Shown piece by piece: positions 1 through 9,550 of a stretch of 64,000 nt of DNA (positions within the stretch are counted from its first letter, which is position 1; every line of letters begins with the position of its first letter). The notes under the pieces are model-generated. The model was given only the letters and a program-made list of their open reading frames with translations. It had not been told where the DNA came from and did not search any database. Source of the DNA: Pantoea cypripedii (GTDB lineage: Bacteria; Pseudomonadota; Gammaproteobacteria; Enterobacterales; Enterobacteriaceae). Where the stretch lies: assembly GCF_011395035.1 (NCBI RefSeq), contig NZ_CP024768.1, positions 2,021,286 to 2,085,285 of the forward strand. Direction: 5' to 3'. The position numbers were made by a program, and so were the translations under genes.

Positions 1-293
1 TGTTGCAGCAGGGAAAATATCCATCGTGTCACCAGCTGCGCGGCGGCGAGCGGTGGCGTCTCAATGCCTGAAGGGCTGGATCGTGTGAGGATGCTGAGAT
101 AGCCGGAGGCATTAGAGAGACTCTGTCGCAGCGCTTCAGAAGGGGAGCGTGGCAGGCGGTGGTTGCTGTAGAGATGCGCCAGGCTGTTACGCAGGGAACG
201 GCAGAACCGGCTCAGGGGAAAGGTGGACAGAGGTGCAGATTCAGGTACGGCCCGGCCGGTAGCCGGTGTGGAAACAGGGGCTGCTCCTTGCAT
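1..293 (-). CDS. Unknown protein, N-terminal fragment cut by window edge
   Basis: An open frame runs leftward from an ATG at 293 to the window edge without a stop (97 codons visible). An AAGGAG ribosome binding site lies 8 bases upstream of the ATG, which makes this start convincing. The visible protein begins MQGAAPVSTPATGRAVPESA and is rich in Ser, Pro, Ala and Arg, with few acidic residues and no signal peptide or membrane segment. I do not recognise a family. Such a composition is seen at the N-termini of some secreted effectors, but that is only a hint. It lies 133 bases downstream of lhr on the same strand. Confidence 0.6.
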   Translation of the reverse strand, partial: MQGAAPVSTPATGRAVPESAPLSTFPLSRFCRSLRNSLAHLYSNHRLPRSPSEALRQSLSNASGYLSILTRSSPSGIETPPLAAAQLVTRWIFSLLQ

Positions 294-426
294 GCGAAAC
301 TCCTTAACGGTAAAAACCGGAACATCTGTCCAAAACAGGCTAAAACCTGGCTGCGGCTCTGGATTTTGACAAGCAAGGGATCGTGATGAAATGATGAAAA
401 ATTTCTGAGCGGAGACCTGACAGGGT

Positions 427-3400
427 CTAGCCGTACCAGCTATAACCGCGTGGTACGCGAGAAAATCCGGCTTCTTTCAGAGCGGGCAGCAGCGGTGATT
501 GCCCGGCGGGAAGATCATCGATGCGCTCCAGCGTAAAGTTAAGATGCTTCTCGCGTTTGAGTGCCACACCCAGCGCCAGCACCGCTGCATACATTTCATC
601 GCTGGTCACGGCGGCAGCAAAAGTCATTAGCTCCTTACCCCCCTGAGGCAAATAAAGCAGCACCTGGCCACGAGCAATCACCATCAGTGCGCCATTACGG
701 CGTACCGGTCGATTACCGGCCAGACTCTGTGGCCACGGTAGCTGTACACCAAAAGGATTAGCAGGATCAAGGACGGCAAGGGCAACAGGGCTGGTGCCAA
801 AATGCGGGTTGCCCGCGAGCTGGCGCAAGCGATCAATCACCGTATGATCAGCAAACTGGGCTGCCCCCATACCTGCAACAAATCTGCCTCGCAGCAGCCG
901 CCCGGCATCTTCCAGCCCGCGCAGCATGGGTTGTAATGCCGGAAATCCTCCCGGCACCTGTTCCGCGATGGCCGCACCACGGCTAATGACACCAAAGCGA
1001 TCCAGCATATTTTCCGTCAGCGCCAGTGCGCGCTCGGTATCGGCGATGGCCGGGCGCGTAATCAGCGACCAGCGGCCAGCCATGCTGTTCAGGGCCGGAC
1101 CGGTGCTGATACGCGCAGCGGGTGTGGCGTAACTGAGGCGTCCGCGCCGATGACGACTGGGACGGGCACGTGGCGCGCTGGTATTGCTGCTCAGCGTGCG
1201 CAGTGCTGACCAGGTATCGGTGGTGAGATAACCACGCCAGGCCAGATCCCACATCGCTTCATAGATGAGTGACGCGTCAGAATGTTCATCTGTCAGACGC
1301 GGAAGCAATTGCCGCACAAACCAGCCGCTGCCGTCCTGCAACAGTTCCAGCAGCGAATGTTGTAGCGGCGTCAGCGCAACCGCTTTTCCTTCGTCTGGCG
1401 CAGACAGCGTTTCAGCGGCGTAATCATTCAAATGTAATGATACCAGGCCTTCACTGGCACCCTGCGCGCGCTGACCGCTCCAGATCACCTCGCCGCTGGC
1501 GAGGAGTTCATCCAGCATGGCAGGCTGGTAATCACGGACCCGCACGGGAAGAATGTGTGATTCCCACAACGCAGCGGGCAATGCGATACCGGCCAGCTGT
1601 TCAATCACGCGCAGCACCCCATTGACGCCACTAAATGCGCCCTGGGCCTGACGGGTGGCGGCATCACTCACTATCCCATGGCGTTCCAGCAGCAGGGCGA
1701 CGAAGACCGCCTGATCAACCGGTTTGGTGGCTTCCCGTGCCGCCTGCAATGAACGCACACGCAGGCGACGGAAGACAGTTTGCGCCACCCATTGCGGTTC
1801 CTGAGTGTCGGATGCGGTGAAGTCACCTTTCAGCACTTTGTCCTGCTGACGTAACACCTCCAGTGCATCATCCGCGACCGCGCGTCCCAGGCCGAAATGC
1901 AGGGCAATCTGCGATGAGGTAAACAACGCATGGGTGCGGGCGAAACGGCTGATCAGATCGTACAACGGGCGCGCCACGGGCTGCAGTAGCGCGGATGGCA
2001 AGGTATCTGACACGGTGCTGCCTAACGCATCGCGCAGTCGTGCGGCGTCTTCAGCCACCGCCCAGCGCGTTTCATCGGCAATATTGACGCTGAAAATACG
2101 CTGCGCCTGCTGAAGCGCCGCTAATCCGTTATCCAGCCCTTCTGCGCCGCTGTAGCGTGCGGTTAACTCTGCTGTCGTGAGGGGGCCGATTTCACGCAGC
2201 AGATCCACCACCCCTTCGCGACTGCTGGCGTGGTAATCAGGCAATGTGCGCTGTAATTCCTGTTCTACGCGAGCAACCATGGCGGGATCCAGCAGCTCGC
2301 GCATATCGACCTGGCCCAGCAGATCGCTTAACAGTTTGCTGTCCAGCGCCAGCATTGAGGCGCGTTTCTCCGCCTGGGGCGCATCGCTGGCATACATAAA
2401 TTCGGCCACGTAACCGAACAGCAACGGTGCCGCAAACGGTGACGGGGAGTCAGTGCTGACCTCCACCAGCTGAATGTCCCCCTGTTGCAGCCGCAACATC
2501 AGGTGATGCAAAGCGGGCAAGTCATAAACATCCTGTAAACATTCACGCGCGGTTTCAATCAGGATGGGAAAATCATCAAACTGGCGGGCAACTTCCAGTA
2601 ACTGCCCGGCGCGTAAGCGTTGCTGCCATAGCGGTGAACGTTTACCGGGATTGCGCCGGGGCAACAACAGCGCGCGCGCCGCACATTCGCGAAACCGGGC
2701 GGCAAACAACGCCGACTGGCTAACCGATTGGGTCACTACCCGTTGCAGTTCATCCGGCTCAAACAGAAACATTTCTGCTCCCGGTACGCGACCTTCACTG
2801 TCCGGGAAACGCGCGACAATGCCATCATCGCTGGCGACCACGGCAGGATCGATGCCCATCACCCGACCAATGCGTTCCGCTACCGCCAGCGCCCAGGGAG
2901 CATGGACGCGCTGGCCATAGGGCGAATGCAGAATCACGCGCCAGTCGCCGGTTTCATCCCGGCAGCGTTCAATCAGTAAGGTGCGGTCGGTGGGCAGCGT
3001 GCCGGTGGCCTTGTGTTGTTCGGCAATCAGCGTCTGAATATTGTGGCGCGCAAACGCATCCAGGGCCGCACCCGGTGCTGCACCCTGATCGATGGCGCGC
3101 AGGTAACGCCCAATCGCTTCGCCCAGGGCGGCAGAACGGCCAACCCCTTCGCCATGCCAGAACGGCAGACGCGCCGAGCGCCCTGGTGCAGGGACCACCA
3201 CCACCTGATCGTGGGTGATTTGCTGAATACGCCAGGAAGTGGCACCGAGGGTGATGATGTCATTGACCCGCGATTCGTACACCATCTCTTCATCCAGTTC
3301 GCCCACGCGCCTGGCTCCGGCCTGTTCTTCCCCCTCGGGCAACATCACACTGAACATGCCGCGATCCGGGATTGTCCCGCCACTGGTGACGGCCAGATGC

Positions 3401-4995
3401 TGCGCACCCGGACGACCGCTGAGCGTATTGCTGTGCCGATCCCAGATGATACGTGGCCGCAAATTGGCAAACTCATCGGAAGGATAGCGTCCTGCCAGCA
3501 TATCCAGTACCGCGTCAAAGGCGGAGCGTGGCAGGGTGCGGAAAGGATCGGCGCGCCGGACCCGATCGAACCAGGCATCAACCTGTAAGGTGTCCATCGC
3601 GGCGGCGGCCACCGTATGCTGTGCCAGCACATCCAGTGGGTTATGCGGTGCGGCGATAGCATCCAGCTCGCCTGCCAGCATGGCATCAACCGTCACCGCG
3701 GTATCCACCAGATCGCGTCGCGTTCGCGGCCAGAAAATGCCTTTGGGGGTGCCGCCAACCTGATGTCCGGCGCGCCCAACGCGTTGCAGTGCACTGGCAA
3801 CCGACAACGGTGCCCCGACCTGCATCACCAGGTCGATATCGCCCATATCAATGCCGAGTTCAAGACTTGATGTCGCCACCACGCAGCGCAATTCCCCGGC
3901 CTTGAGGGCGGTTTCAATGTCCAGCCTTTGCTCTTTCGACACCGAGCCATGATGCGAGCGGGCGATATAATTGTCAGGTGTTTGCACTCGCTTTTCGGTG
4001 CCACCGGTAAAGGAACCGTAGCCGAAAGATTCCTCAGGCCCGGTTGGTTGCTCCCCCAGCCGCCGGGCATAAAGTTCGTTAAGACGCGCGGTCAGCTTCT
4101 CCGCCAGCCCGCGCGAATTGGTGAAGACCAGCGTGGCACGATGGCGCAGCACTTCGTCGAGGATACCTGCTTCGATATGCGGCCAGATCGACCCGGCAGC
4201 CAGGGTGGCATCCTGAACGGCGCGTGCATCCGGTCGCTGCTGGATATCGGTCATATCTGCCACCGGGACGGTGATGGTCAGCTGTAATGGCCGTTTCGCA
4301 TCGGGGTTGACCACCCGCGTTTCACCCGCGCCACCGAGGAAACGTGCCACCGTTTCTGCCGGACGCACCGTGGCCGATAAGCCAATGCGTTGTGCCGGAT
4401 GGGGCAGCAGAGCATCGAGTCGTTCCAGACTGAGCGCCAGATGGGAGCCGCGTTTGGTGCCGGCCACCGCATGAACTTCATCGACAATCACCGTTGAGAT
4501 GCCCTGTAACGTTTCACGGGCTTTCGAGGTCAGCAGCAAAAAGAGAGATTCTGGCGTGGTAATCAGGATATCGGGCGGACGCCGTTGCAACTGCGCCCGC
4601 TCGGCACTGGGCGTATCACCGGAACGCATGCCAGTGACCAGCGCTATCTCCGGCTCACCCTGCTCGCGGCGCTGCGCCTCAACCCCTGCCAGCGGCAACT
4701 GCAGATTGCGGTGGACATCGGCTGCCAGCGCTTTGACCGGCGAGATATACAGGATACGGGTTTTATGGCTGCGTTCGACGGTGGCTGCCTGGCTGCGTTC
4801 CCGAAACAAGGCATCAATCGCATACAGAAACGCCGCCAGCGTTTTACCAGAGCCGGTGGGGGCAATCACCAGACAGTTTTTCCCGCTGGCAATGGCTTGC
4901 CAGGCCTCGGCCTGCACCGGAGTGGGGGTGTTGAACGCAGCACGAAACCATTGTTGTGTTGCGGGTAAGAAATGACTGAGAGCTGAATCTGGCAT
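427..4995 (-). CDS. lhr: Large ATP-dependent helicase Lhr
   Basis: Lhr is a long superfamily 2 helicase that moves 3' to 5' on single-stranded DNA and unwinds DNA and RNA-DNA hybrids, with a proposed repair role. The N-terminal half has the helicase core: Walker A APTGSGKT at residues 45-52, the DEVH box, a TTPES motif, SAT, and a second RecA lobe with TSSLELGIDMG and QRVGRAGHQ. The long C-terminal half holds the Lhr-specific winged-helix and extension region. The 1522 residues compare with about 1540 for the E. coli protein. The frame extends ten codons further upstream to an ATG at 5025, but the ATG at 4995 has an AGGGA site 6-7 bases upstream and fits the family N-terminus (MPDSALSHFLPATQQWF). 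No neighbour is functionally linked. Confidence 0.95.
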   Translation of the reverse strand: MPDSALSHFLPATQQWFRAAFNTPTPVQAEAWQAIASGKNCLVIAPTGSGKTLAAFLYAIDALFRERSQAATVERSHKTRILYISPVKALAADVHRNLQLPLAGVEAQRREQGEPEIALVTGMRSGDTPSAERAQLQRRPPDILITTPESLFLLLTSKARETLQGISTVIVDEVHAVAGTKRGSHLALSLERLDALLPHPAQRIGLSATVRPAETVARFLGGAGETRVVNPDAKRPLQLTITVPVADMTDIQQRPDARAVQDATLAAGSIWPHIEAGILDEVLRHRATLVFTNSRGLAEKLTARLNELYARRLGEQPTGPEESFGYGSFTGGTEKRVQTPDNYIARSHHGSVSKEQRLDIETALKAGELRCVVATSSLELGIDMGDIDLVMQVGAPLSVASALQRVGRAGHQVGGTPKGIFWPRTRRDLVDTAVTVDAMLAGELDAIAAPHNPLDVLAQHTVAAAAMDTLQVDAWFDRVRRADPFRTLPRSAFDAVLDMLAGRYPSDEFANLRPRIIWDRHSNTLSGRPGAQHLAVTSGGTIPDRGMFSVMLPEGEEQAGARRVGELDEEMVYESRVNDIITLGATSWRIQQITHDQVVVVPAPGRSARLPFWHGEGVGRSAALGEAIGRYLRAIDQGAAPGAALDAFARHNIQTLIAEQHKATGTLPTDRTLLIERCRDETGDWRVILHSPYGQRVHAPWALAVAERIGRVMGIDPAVVASDDGIVARFPDSEGRVPGAEMFLFEPDELQRVVTQSVSQSALFAARFRECAARALLLPRRNPGKRSPLWQQRLRAGQLLEVARQFDDFPILIETARECLQDVYDLPALHHLMLRLQQGDIQLVEVSTDSPSPFAAPLLFGYVAEFMYASDAPQAEKRASMLALDSKLLSDLLGQVDMRELLDPAMVARVEQELQRTLPDYHASSREGVVDLLREIGPLTTAELTARYSGAEGLDNGLAALQQAQRIFSVNIADETRWAVAEDAARLRDALGSTVSDTLPSALLQPVARPLYDLISRFARTHALFTSSQIALHFGLGRAVADDALEVLRQQDKVLKGDFTASDTQEPQWVAQTVFRRLRVRSLQAAREATKPVDQAVFVALLLERHGIVSDAATRQAQGAFSGVNGVLRVIEQLAGIALPAALWESHILPVRVRDYQPAMLDELLASGEVIWSGQRAQGASEGLVSLHLNDYAAETLSAPDEGKAVALTPLQHSLLELLQDGSGWFVRQLLPRLTDEHSDASLIYEAMWDLAWRGYLTTDTWSALRTLSSNTSAPRARPSRHRRGRLSYATPAARISTGPALNSMAGRWSLITRPAIADTERALALTENMLDRFGVISRGAAIAEQVPGGFPALQPMLRGLEDAGRLLRGRFVAGMGAAQFADHTVIDRLRQLAGNPHFGTSPVALAVLDPANPFGVQLPWPQSLAGNRPVRRNGALMVIARGQVLLYLPQGGKELMTFAAAVTSDEMYAAVLALGVALKREKHLNFTLERIDDLPAGQSPLLPALKEAGFSRVPRGYSWYG

Positions 4996-5106
4996 TCGGT
5001 TTCCCTGATTTCTTAATCGGTGCATTTCTCAGTTTAGCGAAGTCGAAGGGGGAAAATCAGGGTATATACTTGTTTCTTTAGTCGGTTTATTCATCAACAG
5101 GAGTGA

Positions 5107-5661
5107 ATGATGGTTATGTTTAAGCGCGCGCTACTGCTGGCGCTGTTCCCCGCCTCAGTGATGGCTGCCCCGATTTTTACCTTGCAATCATCCGATTTTA
5201 CTGACAACGCCATTCTGCCAAAGGCATTTGCCGGTAACGCGCAAGGTAATCCTTCCTGCACCGGTGACAATATTTCCCCGGCACTGAGCTGGTCTGATGC
5301 GCCTGTCGGAACACGTAGTTTTGCCCTGATGATCACCGATCCGGTGGGAGCAAAGGGGCTGGGCGTGACACATCTGGTGGCGTATAACATCGCCGCCGAT
5401 CGGTCTTCGTTTGCTCAGGGTGAACTGGCAAAAGGTAGCGGTTACACCGGGGGTAAGAACTCTCCCGGCACCACGCGTTATTACGGCCCGTGTCCGCCGG
5501 TGGGGAGCGGCGTCCATCACTACAATTTTGTGCTGGTCGCCACCGATTTATCGCCAGACCAGTTACCTGCAGGCTTAACCCATGATGCGCTGGTAGCGAA
5601 GTTAAAAGGACATGCGCTGGGAGCTGCAACCCTCGTCGGGCGTTTTACTAACGATCAATAA
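5107..5661 (+). CDS. Exported YbhB/YbcL-type PEBP family protein
   Basis: A 184-residue member of the phosphatidylethanolamine-binding / Raf-kinase-inhibitor-like fold. The family motifs are visible: an ITDP stretch near residue 77 and a GPCPPVGSGVHHY stretch near residue 128, which line the ligand pocket. The first 20 residues (MMVMFKRALLLALFPASVMA) form a signal peptide ending in VMAA, so the protein is predicted to be periplasmic. Bacterial members have no firmly known substrate. AGGAG precedes two successive ATG codons (5107, 5110); either could serve. It is a single gene, divergent from lhr and followed by a palindromic repeat pair. Confidence 0.85.
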   Translation: MMVMFKRALLLALFPASVMAAPIFTLQSSDFTDNAILPKAFAGNAQGNPSCTGDNISPALSWSDAPVGTRSFALMITDPVGAKGLGVTHLVAYNIAADRSSFAQGELAKGSGYTGGKNSPGTTRYYGPCPPVGSGVHHYNFVLVATDLSPDQLPAGLTHDALVAKLKGHALGAATLVGRFTNDQ

Positions 5662-5680
5662 CTACCCACCGCACGGATTC

Positions 5681-5752
5681 GTAGCGGCGCGATTTATCGC
5701 GCAGGTGTTTCCCGCACTGCGCACGCGACTGCGCGATAAATCGCGCCGCTAC
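5681..5752. repeat. REP-like palindromic repeat pair
   Basis: Two inverted copies of the intergenic repeat (gtagcggcgcgatttatcgcgc, then its complement gcgataaatcgcgccgctac) face each other across about 27 bases. They lie between the convergent PEBP and yiaJ genes. The pair can form a long hairpin (BIME-like). This is one of roughly ten places in the window where the same repeat occurs, always outside or at the very end of genes. Confidence 0.9.
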
Positions 5753-5759
5753 TGGGTGT

Positions 5760-6575
5760 TTATACGCTGTGGTATCCCAGCTCTTCAGATATCGCGCGGG
5801 CGGTGGCGACCACCGGTCCCATCAGTTTTTTCACCCCAATCTGTTGCAGCTTAGCGGTGGGTAACGATATCGATACCGCATAAGGCACGCGTTGCTGAAT
5901 ATCGAACACCGGGGCGGCAATACAGGAGACGCCTAACTCATTCTCTTCACGGTCCATCGCCGTCTGCTGCTGACGGATGTTTTTCAGTTCTTCCATCATT
6001 TCCGGCAGCGTGGTGATGGTGTTTTTCGTCAGCTGCTGGATGCTGTTTTGATGGCTTTGCCAGTATTCGGGCAGATAATCTTCGCTGCCCCAGGCCATAA
6101 AAATCTTCCCCATTGCCGAGCAGTACAGCGGCATATGCTGGCCAATATAGGCGCGGGTGCGCATCATCCCGGTGGTGGGTTCCAGCTTATAAATCAGGAT
6201 CACGTGGTCATCTTCGCGGCTGGAGAAATTCACCGTTTCTCCCACGTCTAAATTCAGCTTTTCCAGATGCGGGGCAGCGACGTGGATGATGTTGAGCGAG
6301 GAAAGTGCCTTCTGTCCAACTGAAATAAATTTGGTGGTTAAGCGATAGCTACCGGGCGAGGGAGCCTGGGTGACATAACCACTGCTGTGCAACCCCTGCA
6401 ACAGGCGGTGCACGGTACTCTTGTTCATACCGGACAGCTCAGAAAGATGGGCCAGCGGGCATCCGTTGGGGTAATTGCTCAACAGTTCAATCAGTTGCAA
6501 TCCACGAAACAGGCTCTGCGTCCCCAGCGGCTTGTCACTCTTTTCTTCCTTTGCTTTATCCACTTTAACCACCAT
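5760..6575 (-). CDS. yiaJ: IclR-family transcriptional repressor YiaJ
   Basis: A 271-residue IclR-family regulator. The winged helix-turn-helix covers about residues 20-80 (QSLFRGLQLIELLSNYPNG, then MNKSTVHRLLQGL) and the ligand-binding IclR domain follows, with the motif REENELGVSCIAAPVFD near residue 215. The sequence agrees closely with my memory of E. coli YiaJ, including NFSSREDDHVILIYKLEPTT, so this is the probable repressor of the yiaK-sgbE genes downstream. Here it is divergent from an ABC importer operon, so it may control both. The GAGGAAG site 7 bases before the ATG supports the start. The gene is separated from yiaK by about 5 kb, unlike E. coli. Confidence 0.88.
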   Translation of the reverse strand: MVVKVDKAKEEKSDKPLGTQSLFRGLQLIELLSNYPNGCPLAHLSELSGMNKSTVHRLLQGLHSSGYVTQAPSPGSYRLTTKFISVGQKALSSLNIIHVAAPHLEKLNLDVGETVNFSSREDDHVILIYKLEPTTGMMRTRAYIGQHMPLYCSAMGKIFMAWGSEDYLPEYWQSHQNSIQQLTKNTITTLPEMMEELKNIRQQQTAMDREENELGVSCIAAPVFDIQQRVPYAVSISLPTAKLQQIGVKKLMGPVVATARAISEELGYHSV

Positions 6576-6900
6576 CCACGCTTCCTCTCAGTTTTCCTGC
6601 CCCGGTAAAAGAGCAGTCGCCAGATGTTAACTCAGACACTTCAGCCTGGGAATCCTTCGCCAGTTTTAGTGTGACTTTTCGCGAAAATCCACCCCCGCTG
6701 GAAGTGAGTGATGCATCACAATTCCGCAACAGAAAATATAACTACATGTTTATTAACGTGAAATATCCTGTTCACTTCTTTGCTTTTCGTGCGCGCCAGG
6801 AATAGTATTTTTTGGAATCGTATTTCGCATGTTGAAATTTAGCGGTGTTTTCAGGTTGTCGCCGCTGTTGATGCTCACCAGGAGTTTGCAGGAGGCGGTA
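6576..6900. promoter_or_regulatory. Divergent promoter region of yiaJ and the ABC importer, with a candidate YiaJ site
   Basis: About 325 bases separate yiaJ from the ABC ATPase start. They should hold promoters for both. At 6758-6775 the dyad gtgaaatatcctgttcac has perfect 5-base arms (GTGAA / TTCAC). A related sequence, ttgaaataacattccaa, lies at 11752-11768 before yiaK. Their occurrence upstream of both operons makes them candidate YiaJ operators, but this is inference from two sites. An open frame reaches upstream into this region (ATG at 6829) but has no good ribosome binding site. Confidence 0.4.
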
Positions 6901-8427
6901 ATGCAGCATAGCCCGGGAACACCGGTTCTTACTCTGAGCCATATCACCAAACGCTTTGGCGGCAATCCCGCCGTGAATGATGTCAGCCTGGCGGTTTATC
7001 CCGGCGAAGTGGTTGCCCTGTTGGGAGAAAACGGCGCGGGAAAATCCACCCTGATAAAAGTGCTGGCCGGTGTCTACAGCCGTGATGAAGGGGATATCCG
7101 TTTTCACGATGCCAGTATCGCCTCCGCCGCCAGTCTGAAAACGGCCACGCACCAGCCAATCGCCTTTATTCATCAGGATCTCGGTCTGATCGAATGGATG
7201 ACGGTGGCGGAAAATATGGCGCTGGTGATGGGGTTTACCCGTCGTCTCGGCTTGATTGACTGGCGCGCAGTACGCGAGCGGTCGCGGGCTGCACTGGAGG
7301 AGGTGGGCATCGTACTGGACCCGGACGCCCGTGTGTTCGAACTCTCGCGTACCGAAAAATCGCTGCTGGCGATTGCGCGTGCGGTGGCGGTTAACGCAGA
7401 AGTGCTGGTGCTGGATGAACCGACCGCATCATTACCGGCCAATGATGTGCGCCATCTGTTTGATGTGATCAATCGGCTGAAAAGCCGCAAGGTCGGCATG
7501 ATCTACGTGACTCACCGTCTCGATGAAGTGATCGAAATCTCCGACCGTATCTGCGTGATGCGCGATGGCAAACATGTGGCGGAAGGCAACACCGCCGACT
7601 ATCAGCTGCATGATCTGGTGGAGATGATTGTGGGTGAAGCGCTGGAAGGGAACCAGCGGCAGCCGTTACCCGACGCGCAAAACCCGGTGCTGGTGCTGGA
7701 CGAACTGTGCATTGATGAAGTGGGGCCGGTCAGCTTTAGCCTGCAACCCGGCGAAATGCTGGCGCTGGCAGGATTACGCGGAGCCGGGCAGGAGGAGATT
7801 GGTCGCCTGCTGTTTGGTCTGCGTCAGGCCAGCGCGGGCAGCATCCACTTTCGCGATCAGGCGTATCGCCCTCAGACACCGCAGCAGGCGATGGCGGCGG
7901 GTGTATCGCTGGTGGCTGGCGATCGCACCGGTGAAAGCCTGGTGATGTCGATGAGCGTGCGTGAAAACCTGTTTCTTAATCCCACTGCCTGCGGCCATCG
8001 GCTGCTGTCACGTTACGGACGTCGCGCCGAAATTGGCGCCAGCTGGTGGAAGGTGCAGCTGTTCGATGTCCGGCCAAAAGACGTCAACCTCGATATCAGC
8101 GCCTTGTCCGGTGGCAATCAGCAAAAAGTGGTGATGGCACGCTGGATGCACCTCAACGCCCCGTTATTGATTCTGGAGGATCCTACGGCCGGTGTGGATG
8201 TCGGTGCGCGTGAAGAGATTTATCACCTGCTGAATAAGGCGCTGGCCGATGGCATCGCTGTGCTGGTGATTTCCAACGACCTTGAAGAGATCGCCCATAT
8301 CTGCAACCGCGCACTGGTGTTTAACCGTGGCCAGGTGGTGGGGGAATTAAAAAATGAACAGGTGACCTTTGCCGGTTTGCTGGAGCTGGCGTCTGCCAGC
8401 AGCGCTGCCCCATTAACCAACGTCTGA
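6901..8427 (+). CDS. Sugar ABC transporter ATP-binding protein (RbsA/MglA type)
   Basis: A 508-residue protein with two ABC domains in tandem, as in RbsA, MglA and XylG. The first domain has Walker A GENGAGKST, an unusual signature LSRTEKSLLAIARA and Walker B VLVLDEPTASL. The second has the signature LSGGNQQKVVMARW and ILEDPTAGVDVG, with a degenerate Walker A, as is normal for this class. It would energise uptake of a monosaccharide or sugar acid at the inner membrane. The ATG at 6901 is chosen because CAGGAGG stands just upstream and because the protein then begins at the usual place. It is the first gene of an operon with permease, binding protein and SMP-30 lactonase. Confidence 0.9.
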   Translation: MQHSPGTPVLTLSHITKRFGGNPAVNDVSLAVYPGEVVALLGENGAGKSTLIKVLAGVYSRDEGDIRFHDASIASAASLKTATHQPIAFIHQDLGLIEWMTVAENMALVMGFTRRLGLIDWRAVRERSRAALEEVGIVLDPDARVFELSRTEKSLLAIARAVAVNAEVLVLDEPTASLPANDVRHLFDVINRLKSRKVGMIYVTHRLDEVIEISDRICVMRDGKHVAEGNTADYQLHDLVEMIVGEALEGNQRQPLPDAQNPVLVLDELCIDEVGPVSFSLQPGEMLALAGLRGAGQEEIGRLLFGLRQASAGSIHFRDQAYRPQTPQQAMAAGVSLVAGDRTGESLVMSMSVRENLFLNPTACGHRLLSRYGRRAEIGASWWKVQLFDVRPKDVNLDISALSGGNQQKVVMARWMHLNAPLLILEDPTAGVDVGAREEIYHLLNKALADGIAVLVISNDLEEIAHICNRALVFNRGQVVGELKNEQVTFAGLLELASASSAAPLTNV

Positions 8428-8449
8428 AAAGGAAGGCAGGAGAAAAATT

Positions 8450-9550
8450 ATGTCGAAAACATCCGTAAAATCCACCGCGCTCGAACAGCGGGTAAGCCTG
8501 GCACAGCATGGCTTTGCCCCCTGGTCGATGCAGATTATGACGCGCTACGGCCTGCTGCTGCTGTGCGTGTTGCTAACCCTGCTGTTTTCCGTGCTGTCAC
8601 CGTCGTTCGCCACCATGCTGACGTTACAGGCGATTCTTGCCAGTAAAGCCAAAATTGCCCTGCTGGCCCTGGCGGCTACGCTGCCGATGATCGTCGGTAA
8701 GATCGACCTTAACGTCGGTTTCGGTATTGTGTTGTGGCATATCCTCGCCATCACCTTACAGGTGGAATATGGCTTCTCCTGGCAGATGGCGGTGCTGACG
8801 GTGCTGGCGATCTCGGCGTTGTATGGTCTGCTCAACGGCATTCTGGTGGCGTTAGCGGATATTGATAGTTTTGTCGCCACCCTCGGTTCCGGCACCGTGT
8901 TATACGCCGTGGCCTTGTGGCACTCCGGCGGACGCCAGATTGTCGGCGATCTGCCCGATGCCTTTAGCGCGCTGCACCATACCGAGCTGTTCGGTATCCC
9001 CATCGGCGCGTTCTATGTGCTGGCTGTGGCCATCGTGTTGTGGCTGATCACCGAACACACCCCGCTGGGACGCTGCATGTATGCGGTAGGTGGCAATCCT
9101 GTTGCGGCACGCCTGAACGGTATCGCGGTGAACAAATACATCATCGGCACCTTTATTGCCTCCAGCGTCCTCACCGGCTTCAGTGGCGTACTGATTGCTG
9201 CCGAACAGGGTGTCGGCCAGGCCAGTGTGGGTATGGATTATCTGTTGCCTGCGCTGGTGGGGGCATTCCTTGGCAGCACCACCATCCGTCCGGGACGCGT
9301 TAACGTCTGGGGTACCGTGGTGGGGATCGCGATTCTCGCCATCGGTATTGCCGGTATTCAGCAGTTTGGCGGTGACTTCTGGGTTGAACCGTTGTTTAAC
9401 GGGGCCACGCTGTTGCTGTCGATCACCCTTGCCGGTTACGCCCAGCGTCGCCGCATGTTGAACCAAAAAGCGGTGGTGCGCAGCCAAAGCGCACCGGCCT
9501 CTGCACCTGACCATAAACAAAAAACCATCACACCAGGGAATTCATTATGA
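8450..9550 (+). CDS. Sugar ABC transporter permease (RbsC type)
   Basis: A 366-residue polytopic inner-membrane protein of the RbsC/XylH/AraH permease family (BPD_transp_2). Many hydrophobic segments are visible from about residue 30 (RYGLLLLCVLLTLLFSVLSP) to 325. The family stretch TPLGRCMYAVGGNPVAARLNGI lies in the second half. A GCAGGAG site precedes the ATG. It follows the ATPase gene by 22 bases and overlaps the binding-protein gene by four bases (ATGA), which argues for one transcript and coupled translation. Confidence 0.9.
   Translation: MSKTSVKSTALEQRVSLAQHGFAPWSMQIMTRYGLLLLCVLLTLLFSVLSPSFATMLTLQAILASKAKIALLALAATLPMIVGKIDLNVGFGIVLWHILAITLQVEYGFSWQMAVLTVLAISALYGLLNGILVALADIDSFVATLGSGTVLYAVALWHSGGRQIVGDLPDAFSALHHTELFGIPIGAFYVLAVAIVLWLITEHTPLGRCMYAVGGNPVAARLNGIAVNKYIIGTFIASSVLTGFSGVLIAAEQGVGQASVGMDYLLPALVGAFLGSTTIRPGRVNVWGTVVGIAILAIGIAGIQQFGGDFWVEPLFNGATLLLSITLAGYAQRRRMLNQKAVVRSQSAPASAPDHKQKTITPGNSL

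Noticed and set aside
3013..3588. Long open frame (191 codons) on the + strand
   Set aside because: It lies wholly opposite lhr, whose helicase motifs are certain; the frame has no start signal and no family features. Other long frames opposite lhr are rejected for the same reason.
6829..6900. N-terminal extension of the ABC ATPase
   Set aside because: The frame is open to an ATG at 6829, but the CAGGAGG site and family alignment place the start at 6901.
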